64,000 nucleotides of DNA from Luteibacter sp. SG786 (GTDB lineage Bacteria; Pseudomonadota; Gammaproteobacteria; Xanthomonadales; Rhodanobacteraceae), in contig NZ_JAAOYX010000002.1 in NCBI RefSeq assembly GCF_011759605.1, forward strand, positions 744,001-808,000, given 5' to 3'. The translations under genes were made by a program, and so were the position numbers. Below the pieces are notes generated by a model that did no database searches, was not told where the DNA came from, and worked only from the letters and a program-made list of their open reading frames with translations. Below are positions 55,759-64,000 of the stretch, piece after piece; positions within the stretch are counted from its first letter, which is position 1, and every line of letters begins with the position of its first letter.

Positions 55759-56105
55759 GGATGCTCCCCTCTCGCAGGGGCCCGACGCGCCCCGATCCGG
55801 CCCTTTATCGGCTTCCCTGCCCAACGTTGTCAATCGCGTGGAGCCGAGGGGCCGTGACCTGTGGCACGGAGGGCACTTTCGATGCCGCGCCGCGTCAATG
55901 GGTCGGCATGGCCCCTTCCAGGGCGAATTCTCTTTGCAACAGAGGGTTGGCAACGCAATGCGTCCGTCCCGACGAAAACGTTTCTTGCTGCGGCGCGTTA
56001 TGGATCGCGTTCTGTCCTAGCCATTTGTCCTGTTGACAACGTTGTCATTGGCGGCCAAGACTCGCCCCATCACGGGGTTGTCACGAAGTTTCCAAGGGGT
56101 GGGGC
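55759..56105. promoter_or_regulatory. Divergent nagP/kinase control region
   Basis: A 347-base gap with no gene. It holds a half-conserved operator near nagP (AACGTTGTCA at 55823-55832), a weak AAAACGTTTC palindrome at about 55975-55984, and the perfect operator at 56034. Promoters for both directions must lie here, but I cannot fix -35 and -10 boxes with confidence. Confidence 0.6.
56034..56047. promoter_or_regulatory. NagR-type operator palindrome
   Basis: TGACAACGTTGTCA, a perfect 14-base palindrome flanked by T on both sides. From memory, the LacI-family NagR of Shewanella recognises AATGACA-RCGY-TGTCATT, which this site matches in the core. It sits 58 bases before the kinase start and is the best candidate target of the LacI-type regulator encoded at 53339. 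Confidence 0.75.
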
Positions 56106-57131
56106 GTGGGGGAATCGGCCAAACAGCGGGAAGTCGTGCATGCGTCGCGGACGGGGGCGTTCCTCGCCGCCGACGTAGGCGGCACGCACGCCCGCATCGG
56201 TCTTGTTCGCCGCGCCGACGGCTCCTCGGCCATCGACGTGCTCCGCTACGAGCGCTATGCCTGTGCCGAGTGGCCGAGCCTCACCGCGGTGCTGCAAGAC
56301 TTCGTTGGCCATCTGGACGGCCAGGTGATCATCGAGCACTGCGCCGTCGCCAGCGCGGGCTACGTGGTCGGCGACGCCATCGTCAACGAGAACCTTCCCT
56401 GGCCGGTATCCATCGGCGACATCCGCCGCACGCTGGGCCTGTCCGGGCTCGCCGTGGTCAACGACTTCGAAGCCGTGGCCTACGCCTGCCAGTTCCTCCA
56501 GCGCCATGAAACGGCCCCGATCATCGAAACGGATGCGCCGCCTGCCGAAGGTCCGATCCTCGTGATGGGCCCCGGCACCGGTCTGGGCTCGGCCGTGTTG
56601 CTGCCCGGCCGCCCGCACGCCACCGTGTTGCCGACGGAGGCGGGGCAGATATCGCTCGCGCCGGGCAACGCGCGCGAAGTGGCGATCCTCGGCGAGCTGG
56701 CGCGCGAACGCGATTATGTTTCCTACGAGACGGCGCTTTCGGGGCCGGGCCTCGTCAACCTCTATCGGGCCATCTCCACGCTGCGCGGCACCGCCGCCAC
56801 GCTGTCCGAACCCGCCGCCGTCACAGGCGCCGCCCTTGCCGGTAGCGATGCCGCGGCGTCGGAGGCGCTGGACGTGTTCTGCGGACTGCTCGGCAGCTTC
56901 GTGGGCGACCTGGCCATGCTCTACGGCGCGCGCGGCGGCGTGTTCCTGGCGGGGGGCATCCTTCCCCAGATTCGCGAACGCCTGCTTGCCAGCAGCTTCT
57001 CCGACAGGTTTTTCAACAAGGGCGTCATGCGCGCCTTTCTCCAGCAAGTGCCGGTACGTCTGATGGACCACGGACAGTTGGGTGTGATCGGTGCCGCCGG
57101 TCTCTACCTGCACGGTTCGACCGCTCATTGA
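56106..57131 (+). CDS. glk: Glucokinase-family sugar kinase (Glk / NagK-II)
   Basis: A 341-residue ATP-dependent hexose kinase. The phosphate loop is AADVGGTHARIGLVRR, the catalytic Asp lies in VVNDFEAVAYACQ and the second glycine-rich loop is VMGPGTGLGSAVL. EAGQISLAPGN and GGVFLAGGILPQI are also typical. In Xanthomonas nag loci similar kinases phosphorylate GlcNAc, which suits this context, but glucose is equally possible. The start is GTG at 56106 after a G-rich stretch; later starts such as GTG at about 56136 cannot be ruled out. Confidence 0.88.
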   Translation: MGESAKQREVVHASRTGAFLAADVGGTHARIGLVRRADGSSAIDVLRYERYACAEWPSLTAVLQDFVGHLDGQVIIEHCAVASAGYVVGDAIVNENLPWPVSIGDIRRTLGLSGLAVVNDFEAVAYACQFLQRHETAPIIETDAPPAEGPILVMGPGTGLGSAVLLPGRPHATVLPTEAGQISLAPGNAREVAILGELARERDYVSYETALSGPGLVNLYRAISTLRGTAATLSEPAAVTGAALAGSDAAASEALDVFCGLLGSFVGDLAMLYGARGGVFLAGGILPQIRERLLASSFSDRFFNKGVMRAFLQQVPVRLMDHGQLGVIGAAGLYLHGSTAH

Positions 57132-57216
57132 AGAGCGGGAAAGGAACGCAGGCTTAGTTCAAAAAAGCGGGCCGCGAGGCCCATCGTCGATACACATCCT
57201 CTGAGGGGAGGACACC

Positions 57217-59949
57217 ATGTCGCATCGTAGAAACCTGCTGACGGCGAGCATCATCGCCGGACTCTGCTGTTTCACCGGGACCGTGGCCGCGCAGGACACG
57301 ACCGCACCGGCCAGGCCGCAGACCGCCCAGGAGAAGGAAGACGCCGCCAAGGCGGCCCAACTCGAGGGCATTACCGTCACCGGCATCCGGGCCAGCCTCG
57401 AGAAATCGCTGGACACCAAGCGCAACGCGGACGCGGTGGTCGAAGCCGTTACCGCCGAAGACATCGGCAAGTTCCCGAACACCAACGTCGCCGAAGCGAT
57501 GACGCAGATCCCAGGCGTCACCATCGACCGTCAGTTCGGCCAGGGCGATCGCGTGTCGATCGACGGTACCGATCCCAGCCTCAACCTCACCTTCCTCAAC
57601 GGCCAGCCGATCTCGCAGACGCCGTGGCAGTACGGTGCGCAGCCGAACCGCGGTTTCGATTTCACCATGCTGGCGCCGGAGATCGTCGGCCGCCTGGAGG
57701 TGTACAAGTCGCCCGAAGCGCGCCTGCCGGAAGGCAGCCTTGGCGGCACGGTGCTGCTGCACACGCTGCAGCCGCTCGACCTGCCCGCGAATACGATCCG
57801 CGGCTCGTTCGGTCTCAACTACAACGACCAGGCCACGCCGGGCACTCGTCCGAACGGCTCGGCGCTATATAGCTGGAAGAACGACAGCAACACCTTCGGT
57901 GTGATCGGATCGATCCAGCACTACGAGGAAAAGATCGACCGCCAGGGCTTCGAAATCTTCAGCTACAGCCCGGTGTCGAAGTGGGCTTCGAGCCCCGCCG
58001 TGGCCGCGGGCATCGCCGACGGCTCGCTCGACCCGAACGCGAAGGTGCCCGATGAAGTGAACTCGGCATGGTTCCAGCAGAAGCGCAAGCGCGACACGGC
58101 GACGCTCGGCTTCCAGATCCACCCGACGAGCAACTGGGACATCGACATCAACAACCTGTTCGTCCGCGAGAACTTCGACAACTGGAACCAGTCGCTGTAC
58201 CCCTTCACCGGCGCCACGCCCGGCAACGTCACCAGCTTCAACCAGGGTCCGAACGGCGTGGTCACGGGCGGACACGTCTGCGGCAACGACACGGTGGGCT
58301 GCCCGGCCATCGCGCAGGGCACGTTCGACAGCAACATCCGCAAGTCCGTGGTTCGCACCGTTGCCCACGACTTCAAGACCACCTTCCGCGGTGACGGTTG
58401 GAAGCTCGGCGGCGCCGCCGGTTACAGCAAGGCGGTGAACAACAACATCTCGCAGGCGGTGATGGAGCCGGTGTATGCCGGCGGCTACACCTGGGACATC
58501 AACAAGGGCTTTGCCTTCGATAACCCGGCGGCTGCGCGCGATCCGGCCAACTGGCATATGGGCGACGTGGACGGCCTCGGCGGCTGGCCGGGCAACTACG
58601 GCGACTATTCGGCACGCGCACGCGACACCTATGCGCAGCTCGACTTCTCGAAGTACTTCGACTCGTTCTTCAACGAACTGGCCTTTGGTTATCGCTGGAA
58701 CCGTCACGAAGAAGGCATGCAGGCGCATGTCTATGGCGGCAATGCACCGACGAACCTCGCCGACCTCGGCTTCGGCGGCTTCACCGACACGCTCGACGCC
58801 TTCGACGGCGCGCTCGACGGTTCGTCGAGCCACGTTATGCCGGATCGCAATGCGCAGTACGCATGGGTTCGCAACACCAACGGCGGTAACGAAGATCCGG
58901 GCACGTACCTCAACGGCACCTACAAGCTGGTCGAGAAGACCAATGCCGCGTACCTGCAGGCGAACTTCGCCGGCGGCGACTTCCACGGCAACGTGGGCGT
59001 TCGCTACGTCGATACCAAGACCGACGGTACCGGCTTCAACTACAGCGGCGCGCCGGTGCTTCCGGCCCCGGCCGGTTCCTGGCAGACCTCGTCGAAGACC
59101 ACGAAAAACTGGCTGCCCAGCCTGAACGTGGCCTACGACCTGGCCGAAGACGTGGTGCTGCGCCTGGCCGCGGCCAAAGTGATCGCGCGTCCGCCGTACA
59201 ACATGCAGGTGAACAACCTGTTCCTCAACGACTCGGTGCTGACCGGCTCCGGTGGCAATCCGAACCTGAAGCCGTATGAATCGAAGAACTACTCGCTGTC
59301 TGCCGAGTGGTACTTCGCGCCGCAGTCGTATCTCGCCCTCACGGGCTTCTACAAGAAAATCCAGAACTACACCTTCGTCGATTCGGCGCCGGAGACGCAG
59401 TTCAACTCAGGCCTGTTCAACGATCCGACCACGTTCGCGCGCCAGGTCGCGCAGGGCCTCTGCACGCCGGACGGCTTCTGCACGTACAGCATCAGCCGTC
59501 CGCGCGATACCGGTTCGGGCAAGGTGCGCGGCGGAAGCCTGAGCTACCAGCAGGCGTTCTGGGACACTGGCTTCGGCGTGACGGCAAACTACACCTATGC
59601 CAAGGGCACGCTCGATTCCGGCGGTTCGCTGCCGTACAACTCCAAGAACTCGTACTCGGTCAGCCCGTACTACGAAATGGGTCCGTTCAGCGCCCGCATC
59701 ACGTACAACTGGCGCGGCAAGTACCTCGCCGGCGGCTACATCGCCGGTGCGCCTCCGGCCACCACCGCCGACTACGCCGACCTTGGTGCCACGCTCGGCT
59801 GGAAACTCAACCAGCAGGTGTCGTTCACCCTCGCGGGCATGAACCTCACCAACGAGAAGTACAAGCAGTACCTCGGCACGACCGCCATGCCGGTCGCCAA
59901 GTACACCACCGGCCGTCGCTACATGGCATCGGTGCACTTCGACCTCTGA
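57217..59949 (+). CDS. TonB-dependent receptor, Xanthomonas/Caulobacter type, for GlcNAc or chito-oligomers
   Basis: A 910-residue outer-membrane receptor. The signal peptide is RNLLTASIIAGLCCFTGTVA. The N-terminal TonB-Xanth-Caul signature is ITVTGIRASLEKSLDTKRNA then DAVVEAVTAEDIGKFPNTNV, followed by the plug (GVTIDRQFGQGDRVSIDGTD) and a barrel ending in RYMASVHFDL. Location between the kinase and GH20 genes implies GlcNAc or chito-oligosaccharide import. GAGGGGAG precedes the ATG. An intrinsic terminator follows. Confidence 0.9.
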   Translation: MSHRRNLLTASIIAGLCCFTGTVAAQDTTAPARPQTAQEKEDAAKAAQLEGITVTGIRASLEKSLDTKRNADAVVEAVTAEDIGKFPNTNVAEAMTQIPGVTIDRQFGQGDRVSIDGTDPSLNLTFLNGQPISQTPWQYGAQPNRGFDFTMLAPEIVGRLEVYKSPEARLPEGSLGGTVLLHTLQPLDLPANTIRGSFGLNYNDQATPGTRPNGSALYSWKNDSNTFGVIGSIQHYEEKIDRQGFEIFSYSPVSKWASSPAVAAGIADGSLDPNAKVPDEVNSAWFQQKRKRDTATLGFQIHPTSNWDIDINNLFVRENFDNWNQSLYPFTGATPGNVTSFNQGPNGVVTGGHVCGNDTVGCPAIAQGTFDSNIRKSVVRTVAHDFKTTFRGDGWKLGGAAGYSKAVNNNISQAVMEPVYAGGYTWDINKGFAFDNPAAARDPANWHMGDVDGLGGWPGNYGDYSARARDTYAQLDFSKYFDSFFNELAFGYRWNRHEEGMQAHVYGGNAPTNLADLGFGGFTDTLDAFDGALDGSSSHVMPDRNAQYAWVRNTNGGNEDPGTYLNGTYKLVEKTNAAYLQANFAGGDFHGNVGVRYVDTKTDGTGFNYSGAPVLPAPAGSWQTSSKTTKNWLPSLNVAYDLAEDVVLRLAAAKVIARPPYNMQVNNLFLNDSVLTGSGGNPNLKPYESKNYSLSAEWYFAPQSYLALTGFYKKIQNYTFVDSAPETQFNSGLFNDPTTFARQVAQGLCTPDGFCTYSISRPRDTGSGKVRGGSLSYQQAFWDTGFGVTANYTYAKGTLDSGGSLPYNSKNSYSVSPYYEMGPFSARITYNWRGKYLAGGYIAGAPPATTADYADLGATLGWKLNQQVSFTLAGMNLTNEKYKQYLGTTAMPVAKYTTGRRYMASVHFDL

Positions 59950-60014
59950 TAAAGCGTCACGGATGCGCGGCCACGGAAGGCCGCAAACGCGAACCCTCGA
60001 AGCTCCATTCCCCT

Positions 60015-60051
60015 CGGGCCCGTCAATTCCTCGACCGGGCCCGTTTTTTTT
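60015..60051 (+). terminator. Intrinsic terminator of the TonB receptor gene
   Basis: Two CGGGCCCG words 13 bases apart pair into a hairpin followed by eight T. It stands between the receptor gene and the GH20 gene, so the latter needs its own promoter or readthrough. Confidence 0.85.
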
Positions 60052-60104
60052 CCCGCGGGGAAAGCGGCACAATCGAACGATCACCGATACGACAGGAACC
60101 CTGG

Positions 60105-62381
60105 ATGCGTCGATTCCTCCTTCTCGCCGTGGCCGCCAGCCTCGGCGCCTGCGCCACTTCGCCGAAGCAAACCACGGGCACTGTCGACAACGCGCCACTT
60201 TCCCTCATCCCCATGCCCGCGCAGGTGCAGCGCACGCCGGGCCATTTCCAGATCGCGGCGGCCACGAAGATCGTCGTGGTACCGGGCGATGCCCAGGCCC
60301 GGCGCGTGGCAGGGCAGTTGCAAGGATGGATTCGCCAGGTGCGGGGTCTCACCCTCGATATCGTCGAAGGCGGTCCGGGAAGCGGCAGCATCGCGCTGGC
60401 GACGGAGGCCGCGGTCAAGGGTCGTGAAGCGTATACCCTGGATGTCGGCAACACCGGCGTGCGGATCGCCGCGAACGATGAAACCGGCCTGTTCTACGGC
60501 GCGGTAACCTACTGGCAGCTGCTGACCGATCCCAACACGCGCAATGGCGTGCCGGGTGTGCACATCGTCGATGCGCCGCGCTTCGAATGGCGTGGCCTCA
60601 TGCTCGACTCGAGCCGGCATTTCCAGTCCGTCAGCGAGATCGAGCATCTGCTCGATCAGATGGCCATGCACAAGCTCAACACGTTCCACTGGCACCTCAC
60701 CGACGACCAGGGTTGGCGCCTGCAGATCGAGAAGTACCCGAAGCTCACCGACGTTGGCGCGTGCCGCAAGGCGGTCGGCCCGGACGTGGCGCTCACCGGT
60801 GGCGCCGACGAACCGTATTGCGGTTTCTATACCCAGGAGCAAGCCAAGCAGATCGTGGCTTACGCGGCCGAGCGTCACATCACGGTGGTACCGGAAATCG
60901 AGATGCCGGGGCATGCGCAGGCCGCGGTGGCGTCGTATCCGAAATTCGGTGCGGGCGGCAAAAAGCTCGCGGTTTCTTCCGATTGGGGCGTGAATACCGC
61001 GCTCTACAACGTCGACGATGGCACTTTCACCTTCCTGCAGGACGTGCTCGACGAAGTGATGGCCATCTTTCCCTCCACGTATATCCACGTGGGCGGCGAC
61101 GAGGCTGCGAAGGATGAATGGGAGCGCTCGAAGACGGTGCAGGCGAAGATGAAGTCGCTCGGCATCGACGATGAAGAAAAGATGCAGGGCTGGTTTATCG
61201 CCCGCATCGGCGACTACCTCGACAAGCACGGGCGCCGCCTGATCGGCTGGGACGAGATCCTGGATGGCAAGGTGCCACCCAGCGCCACCGTCATGTCGTG
61301 GCGCGGTACCGAAGGCGCCATCAAGGCCGCGAATGCGGGCCATGACGTCGTGCTTGCGCCCTCGCCCACGCTTTATCTGGACCGTCTGCAATCCACGTTG
61401 CCCGACGAGCCGCCTGGCCGCCCTTCGGGGCAGACATTGAAGACGATCTACGACTTCGACCCGGTGCCGCCGGCCATCGCCGCCGACAAGGCGAAGCATG
61501 TGCTGGGCGCCGAGGTCACGCTGTTCACCGAATACCTGCCGAACTGGTATCGCATCCAGCACGCCACCTTCCCGCGGGTGGCCGCGTTGGCAGAACGCAC
61601 CTGGTCGTCCAGGGCCGACTGGAACGGCTTCATCGCCCGCTTGCCCGTACAGATGGCGCGCTATCGTGCGGCGGGCATCGTGCCTTCCGACGGCGCGTTC
61701 GCCGTCGCCATCGCGGACGAACCCAGCACGGACGGCAACGCAAAGGTCACGCTGTCCAACCAGACCGGCTACGGCACCCTGCGTTACACCACCGACGGTT
61801 CCGCGCCGACGCCGCAATCCACGGCCTACACGGGGCCCTTCGACGTGCCGCTGCCCACCACGGTGCGCGCCAACGCGTTCGACGGTCAGTTCGGTCTTGC
61901 GGGCCCGCGCGACCGCACCATCGATGCGACATCGCTGTTGCGCCGTACCAGTGACGAACTGGACATGTGCGGCGACAAGCTCGTGCTCAGACTGGAATCG
62001 CCCAACGCAGTGGACGGCCAGCGCCCGGTGTACAAGGTGGACATCATGGACACCTGCTGGATGTGGAAGGGAGTGAAGCTCGATGGCCGCTACGGCATCG
62101 CCGTGACCGTCGACCGGCTGCCGTACAACTACGCGTTGTGGAAGGACGTGAAGGGCATCGTGTCGCGCAAGGCGCGCACCGCGGCCGGCGAGCTGGAAGT
62201 GCACCAGGACACCTGCGACGGCCCGAAGCTCACGACGATCCCGCTCGCGAAGGCGAAGGACGGCCGCGCCACGCTCAATGGCATCCTGCCCAAGCGCGAG
62301 GGCACGCACGATCTCTGCTTCGTGATCACCGGCAAGCCAGGGCCGAAGCTCTGGGTACTTGGCGACGTGCAGCTGCGCTGA
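60105..62381 (+). CDS. GH20 beta-N-acetylhexosaminidase lipoprotein
   Basis: A 758-residue exported enzyme that releases terminal GlcNAc from chito-oligomers or glycans. The signal ends in the lipobox LGAC (RRFLLLAVAASLGACATSPK), so it is membrane-anchored. A GH20b-like domain (to about residue 155) precedes the catalytic barrel, which has RGLMLDSSRHFQSVSEI, HWHLTDDQGWRLQIEKYPKL, PEIEMPGHAQA and the catalytic Asp-Glu in HVGGDEAAKDEW. A chitobiase C-terminal-like domain (RYTTDGSAPTPQSTAYTGPF) and an extra module of about 130 residues follow. The start at 60105 is set by the lipoprotein signal. Confidence 0.95.
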   Translation: MRRFLLLAVAASLGACATSPKQTTGTVDNAPLSLIPMPAQVQRTPGHFQIAAATKIVVVPGDAQARRVAGQLQGWIRQVRGLTLDIVEGGPGSGSIALATEAAVKGREAYTLDVGNTGVRIAANDETGLFYGAVTYWQLLTDPNTRNGVPGVHIVDAPRFEWRGLMLDSSRHFQSVSEIEHLLDQMAMHKLNTFHWHLTDDQGWRLQIEKYPKLTDVGACRKAVGPDVALTGGADEPYCGFYTQEQAKQIVAYAAERHITVVPEIEMPGHAQAAVASYPKFGAGGKKLAVSSDWGVNTALYNVDDGTFTFLQDVLDEVMAIFPSTYIHVGGDEAAKDEWERSKTVQAKMKSLGIDDEEKMQGWFIARIGDYLDKHGRRLIGWDEILDGKVPPSATVMSWRGTEGAIKAANAGHDVVLAPSPTLYLDRLQSTLPDEPPGRPSGQTLKTIYDFDPVPPAIAADKAKHVLGAEVTLFTEYLPNWYRIQHATFPRVAALAERTWSSRADWNGFIARLPVQMARYRAAGIVPSDGAFAVAIADEPSTDGNAKVTLSNQTGYGTLRYTTDGSAPTPQSTAYTGPFDVPLPTTVRANAFDGQFGLAGPRDRTIDATSLLRRTSDELDMCGDKLVLRLESPNAVDGQRPVYKVDIMDTCWMWKGVKLDGRYGIAVTVDRLPYNYALWKDVKGIVSRKARTAAGELEVHQDTCDGPKLTTIPLAKAKDGRATLNGILPKREGTHDLCFVITGKPGPKLWVLGDVQLR

Positions 62382-62428
62382 GGCGCTTTTAGGGTGCGGC
62401 GGCGACGGGTTTGTCCGCTGCCGCTTTC

Positions 62429-62513
62429 TGTGGGAGCCGCTTCAGCGGCGATGGGTGCTCGCGGCAAGCGTGCCCGCTGCCGCGCGGGATCGCCGGCACA
62501 GCCGGCTCCCACA
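62429..62513. repeat. REP-like element, family A, convergent junction
   Basis: Left arm TGTGGGAGCCGCTTCAGCGG, centre GGGTGCTCGCGGCAAGCGTG, right arm GATCGCCGGCACAGCCGGCT then CCCACA. One base in the right inner hairpin differs from the 52266 copy (CACAGC for CATAGC). It lies between the ends of the GH20 and lhr genes. Confidence 0.87.
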
Positions 62514-62520
62514 ACATCCC

Positions 62521-64000
62521 CTACACCGCGTGGGAGCGCATGTCCGCCTTGCGCTGCAGCGCGCTTCGCGCCTCCCGCTCCTCGTCGCCTTCCAGCGGCA
62601 TCAGCGTTACGAACTTGCCCGCCACCATTGCCGCCAGCGGCACGCCATCGCGGATGGCGATGCGGTTGCCTAGCGTCGCCGGCACCTTGGTACCGGCGAA
62701 GACGGTGCCGACCAGGTTGAGCGGATCGGTGCCGGCGATGCAGACGATCTCGCCGTCATGCGCGCGGTGGCGAATCTGCCGCAAGGCCGGCAGCGCCTCC
62801 GGCAACGCGAACTGTTCGCCCACGAGACCGTCGACGAAGCGGCCGCCGCGGATCTCGCCGCGTGCCTCGAGACGGTGGTACACGCGGCGCAGGTCCCGCC
62901 ACGGCGGCAGCCATGCGGCTTCCCGTTCCAGGATGCGCCAGCTCACGACGCCGTAGCGGCGCAGGAGCGTGCGTGCGATGTGCTCCAGCCCGTCGGCGTC
63001 GTTGCGCTGCTCGCTCGGCCGCCGTGCGAGCGACCATCGACCGGCGTCCTCGATACCGCTGAGCATGTGCCGCCGGGTACGGCGGTGCCGGCTGCCGTTC
63101 CGCTTGGAGGCAGGCAGCAGCAAGGCGCGCAGACCCGCGAAGCTGTCCGCCGTGACGCGTCCCGCCGCGACCAGTTCCCCGAGGGCGTCCTCCAGTTCCG
63201 TGCGCAGCAGGCGCGTCGCGGACGCGAGCTCGTCGAAGAACGAGGCGCCGTCGTCGCGCAATGCATCCGCTACCGCCTGTGCGCGCGAAGACAGCGATAC
63301 TTCGTCGCCCGCGACGGGGGCGGCCGCGGACCAGATGGGCAGCTGCCGCCGCGGCAGCAGCACGATCGGCGTGGAACGCACAGGGCCTCCACTGCCGGTG
63401 CCGAGGCGCAGACGGCTCCATACCACGCGGCCGGCGCGGCAGAGGTCGTCCAGCCAGCCGATGCCGTAGTCGTTCACACGTGCCGGAAGCAGTTCCGATT
63501 CCCACGCGCCGGCCGCGGCCTCGTAGCCTTCGAGCTGGCCGATCACTCCCGCCAGCGCATCGGGGCCGGATACCTGCGTCGCACGCGTCACGTGCTGCCA
63601 GTCGAGCAGGAAGCGATAGAAGTCGCGACGTGCCACGGGCTCGATCTCGCGCCGCAGCCTGCCGATGGTGTACCTATGGATACGGGCCAGCAGATGTCGT
63701 TCGCACCATTCGGTGTCCGTCGCCCCCGGGGAGAACGCGCCGCGCATGACATAGCCTTCGCTTTCGAGCGAGGTCAGCGCCAGGTCCATGTCGGCCTGCG
63801 TCACGCCCAGCGACGAGGCGAGCATGGCGGAAGGCACCGGCCCCAGGCCACCCAGCCGCCCTCGAACGATGTCGAGTAGAGCCGACTCCGCCGTCCAGGC
63901 CTGTGCTTCGAATTCCGCCGGCGCCGCAATGGCTGGCGTCATCGGCAGGCCGGGCCGCAGGGCGCGCCAGGCAGGCAGCCGTTCCGCGGCGACCCACAGC
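62521..64000 (-). CDS. lhr: Lhr-type ATP-dependent helicase, C-terminal part (cut by window edge)
   Basis: The frame is open from the right edge, where it reads LWVAAERLPAWRALRPGLP, to a TAG at 62521, giving about 492 residues. These match the C-terminal region of large Lhr helicases, beyond the motor core: a winged-helix part (AMLASSLGVTQADMDLALTS) and the end WLPPWRDLRRVYHRLEARGE then IRGGRFVDGLVGEQFALPEA. The helicase motifs themselves would lie outside the window. Lhr acts in DNA repair. The ATG at 63942 is internal and not the true start. Confidence 0.88.
   Translation of the reverse strand, partial: LWVAAERLPAWRALRPGLPMTPAIAAPAEFEAQAWTAESALLDIVRGRLGGLGPVPSAMLASSLGVTQADMDLALTSLESEGYVMRGAFSPGATDTEWCERHLLARIHRYTIGRLRREIEPVARRDFYRFLLDWQHVTRATQVSGPDALAGVIGQLEGYEAAAGAWESELLPARVNDYGIGWLDDLCRAGRVVWSRLRLGTGSGGPVRSTPIVLLPRRQLPIWSAAAPVAGDEVSLSSRAQAVADALRDDGASFFDELASATRLLRTELEDALGELVAAGRVTADSFAGLRALLLPASKRNGSRHRRTRRHMLSGIEDAGRWSLARRPSEQRNDADGLEHIARTLLRRYGVVSWRILEREAAWLPPWRDLRRVYHRLEARGEIRGGRFVDGLVGEQFALPEALPALRQIRHRAHDGEIVCIAGTDPLNLVGTVFAGTKVPATLGNRIAIRDGVPLAAMVAGKFVTLMPLEGDEEREARSALQRKADMRSHAV

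Noticed and set aside
63940-63942. ATG as the start of a stand-alone 473-residue protein at the right edge
   Set aside because: The frame remains open to the window end with Lhr-like residues (LWVAAERLP), so the gene is larger and cut by the window.

Overview
The window is high-GC, densely packed bacterial chromosome with no tRNA, rRNA, CRISPR array or transposase gene recognised. The gene content points to the Xanthomonadales, most likely a Rhodanobacteraceae member such as Luteibacter or Dyella. The evidence is an algZ-algR-hemC block, a Xanthomonas-style N-acetylglucosamine (GlcNAc) locus with TonB-dependent receptors, NagP, NagQ and NagR, Entner-Doudoroff genes, and many short REP-like repeats with GTGGGAGCCG or GTAGGAGCCG arms. 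The genus is an inference.

Layout. 1-8.4 kb: start of an unidentified gene, a WYL regulator, a membrane protein, a DUF481 outer-membrane protein, hemC with the AlgZ/AlgR-type two-component pair, a carboxylesterase, and a methyltransferase plus flavin-reductase-like pair. 8.4-13.2 kb: two divergent S9 peptidases. 13.3-22.5 kb: a Kdp potassium locus (tiny membrane ORF, kdpF, kdpA, kdpB, 60-aa ORF, TorF-type porin, kdpC, a REP element, then kdpDE). 22.7-24.2 kb: small unknown genes and an AraC regulator. 24.2-29.1 kb: a MarR-controlled tripartite Emr-type drug efflux operon. 29.1-29.8 kb: a gene-free stretch holding two inverted copies of a structured element whose long terminal stems covary. 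29.8-35.1 kb: a PagL-like lipid A deacylase, a GGDEF-EAL protein, an extradiol-dioxygenase-family protein and a DUF2239 protein. 35.3-40.9 kb: an RND permease and a BtuB-like receptor behind a cobalamin riboswitch. 41.1-44.2 kb: an Oar-like TonB receptor. 44.2-62.4 kb: a GlcNAc/chitin-derivative and central sugar locus. 62.5-64.0 kb: C-terminal part of an Lhr helicase, cut by the window edge.

How the sugar genes fit together. A TonB receptor and a GH20 lipoprotein would import and trim GlcNAc oligomers. NagP would carry the sugar into the cytoplasm and a glucokinase-family kinase would phosphorylate it. NagA and the SIS-type deaminase would then give fructose-6-phosphate, and the zwf-pgl-edd-eda operon in the middle of the locus runs the Entner-Doudoroff route. 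Two repressors (GntR-type NagQ and LacI-type NagR) and two perfect LacI-type palindromes, one upstream of zwf and one upstream of the kinase, suggest coordinated control.

The least explained signal is the inverted pair of structured elements at 29157-29660. Other points of interest are the outer-membrane porin inside the kdp operon, four TGGTA words at helical spacing upstream of zwf, and repeats whose TGTAGGAG end supplies the stop codon of the preceding gene.
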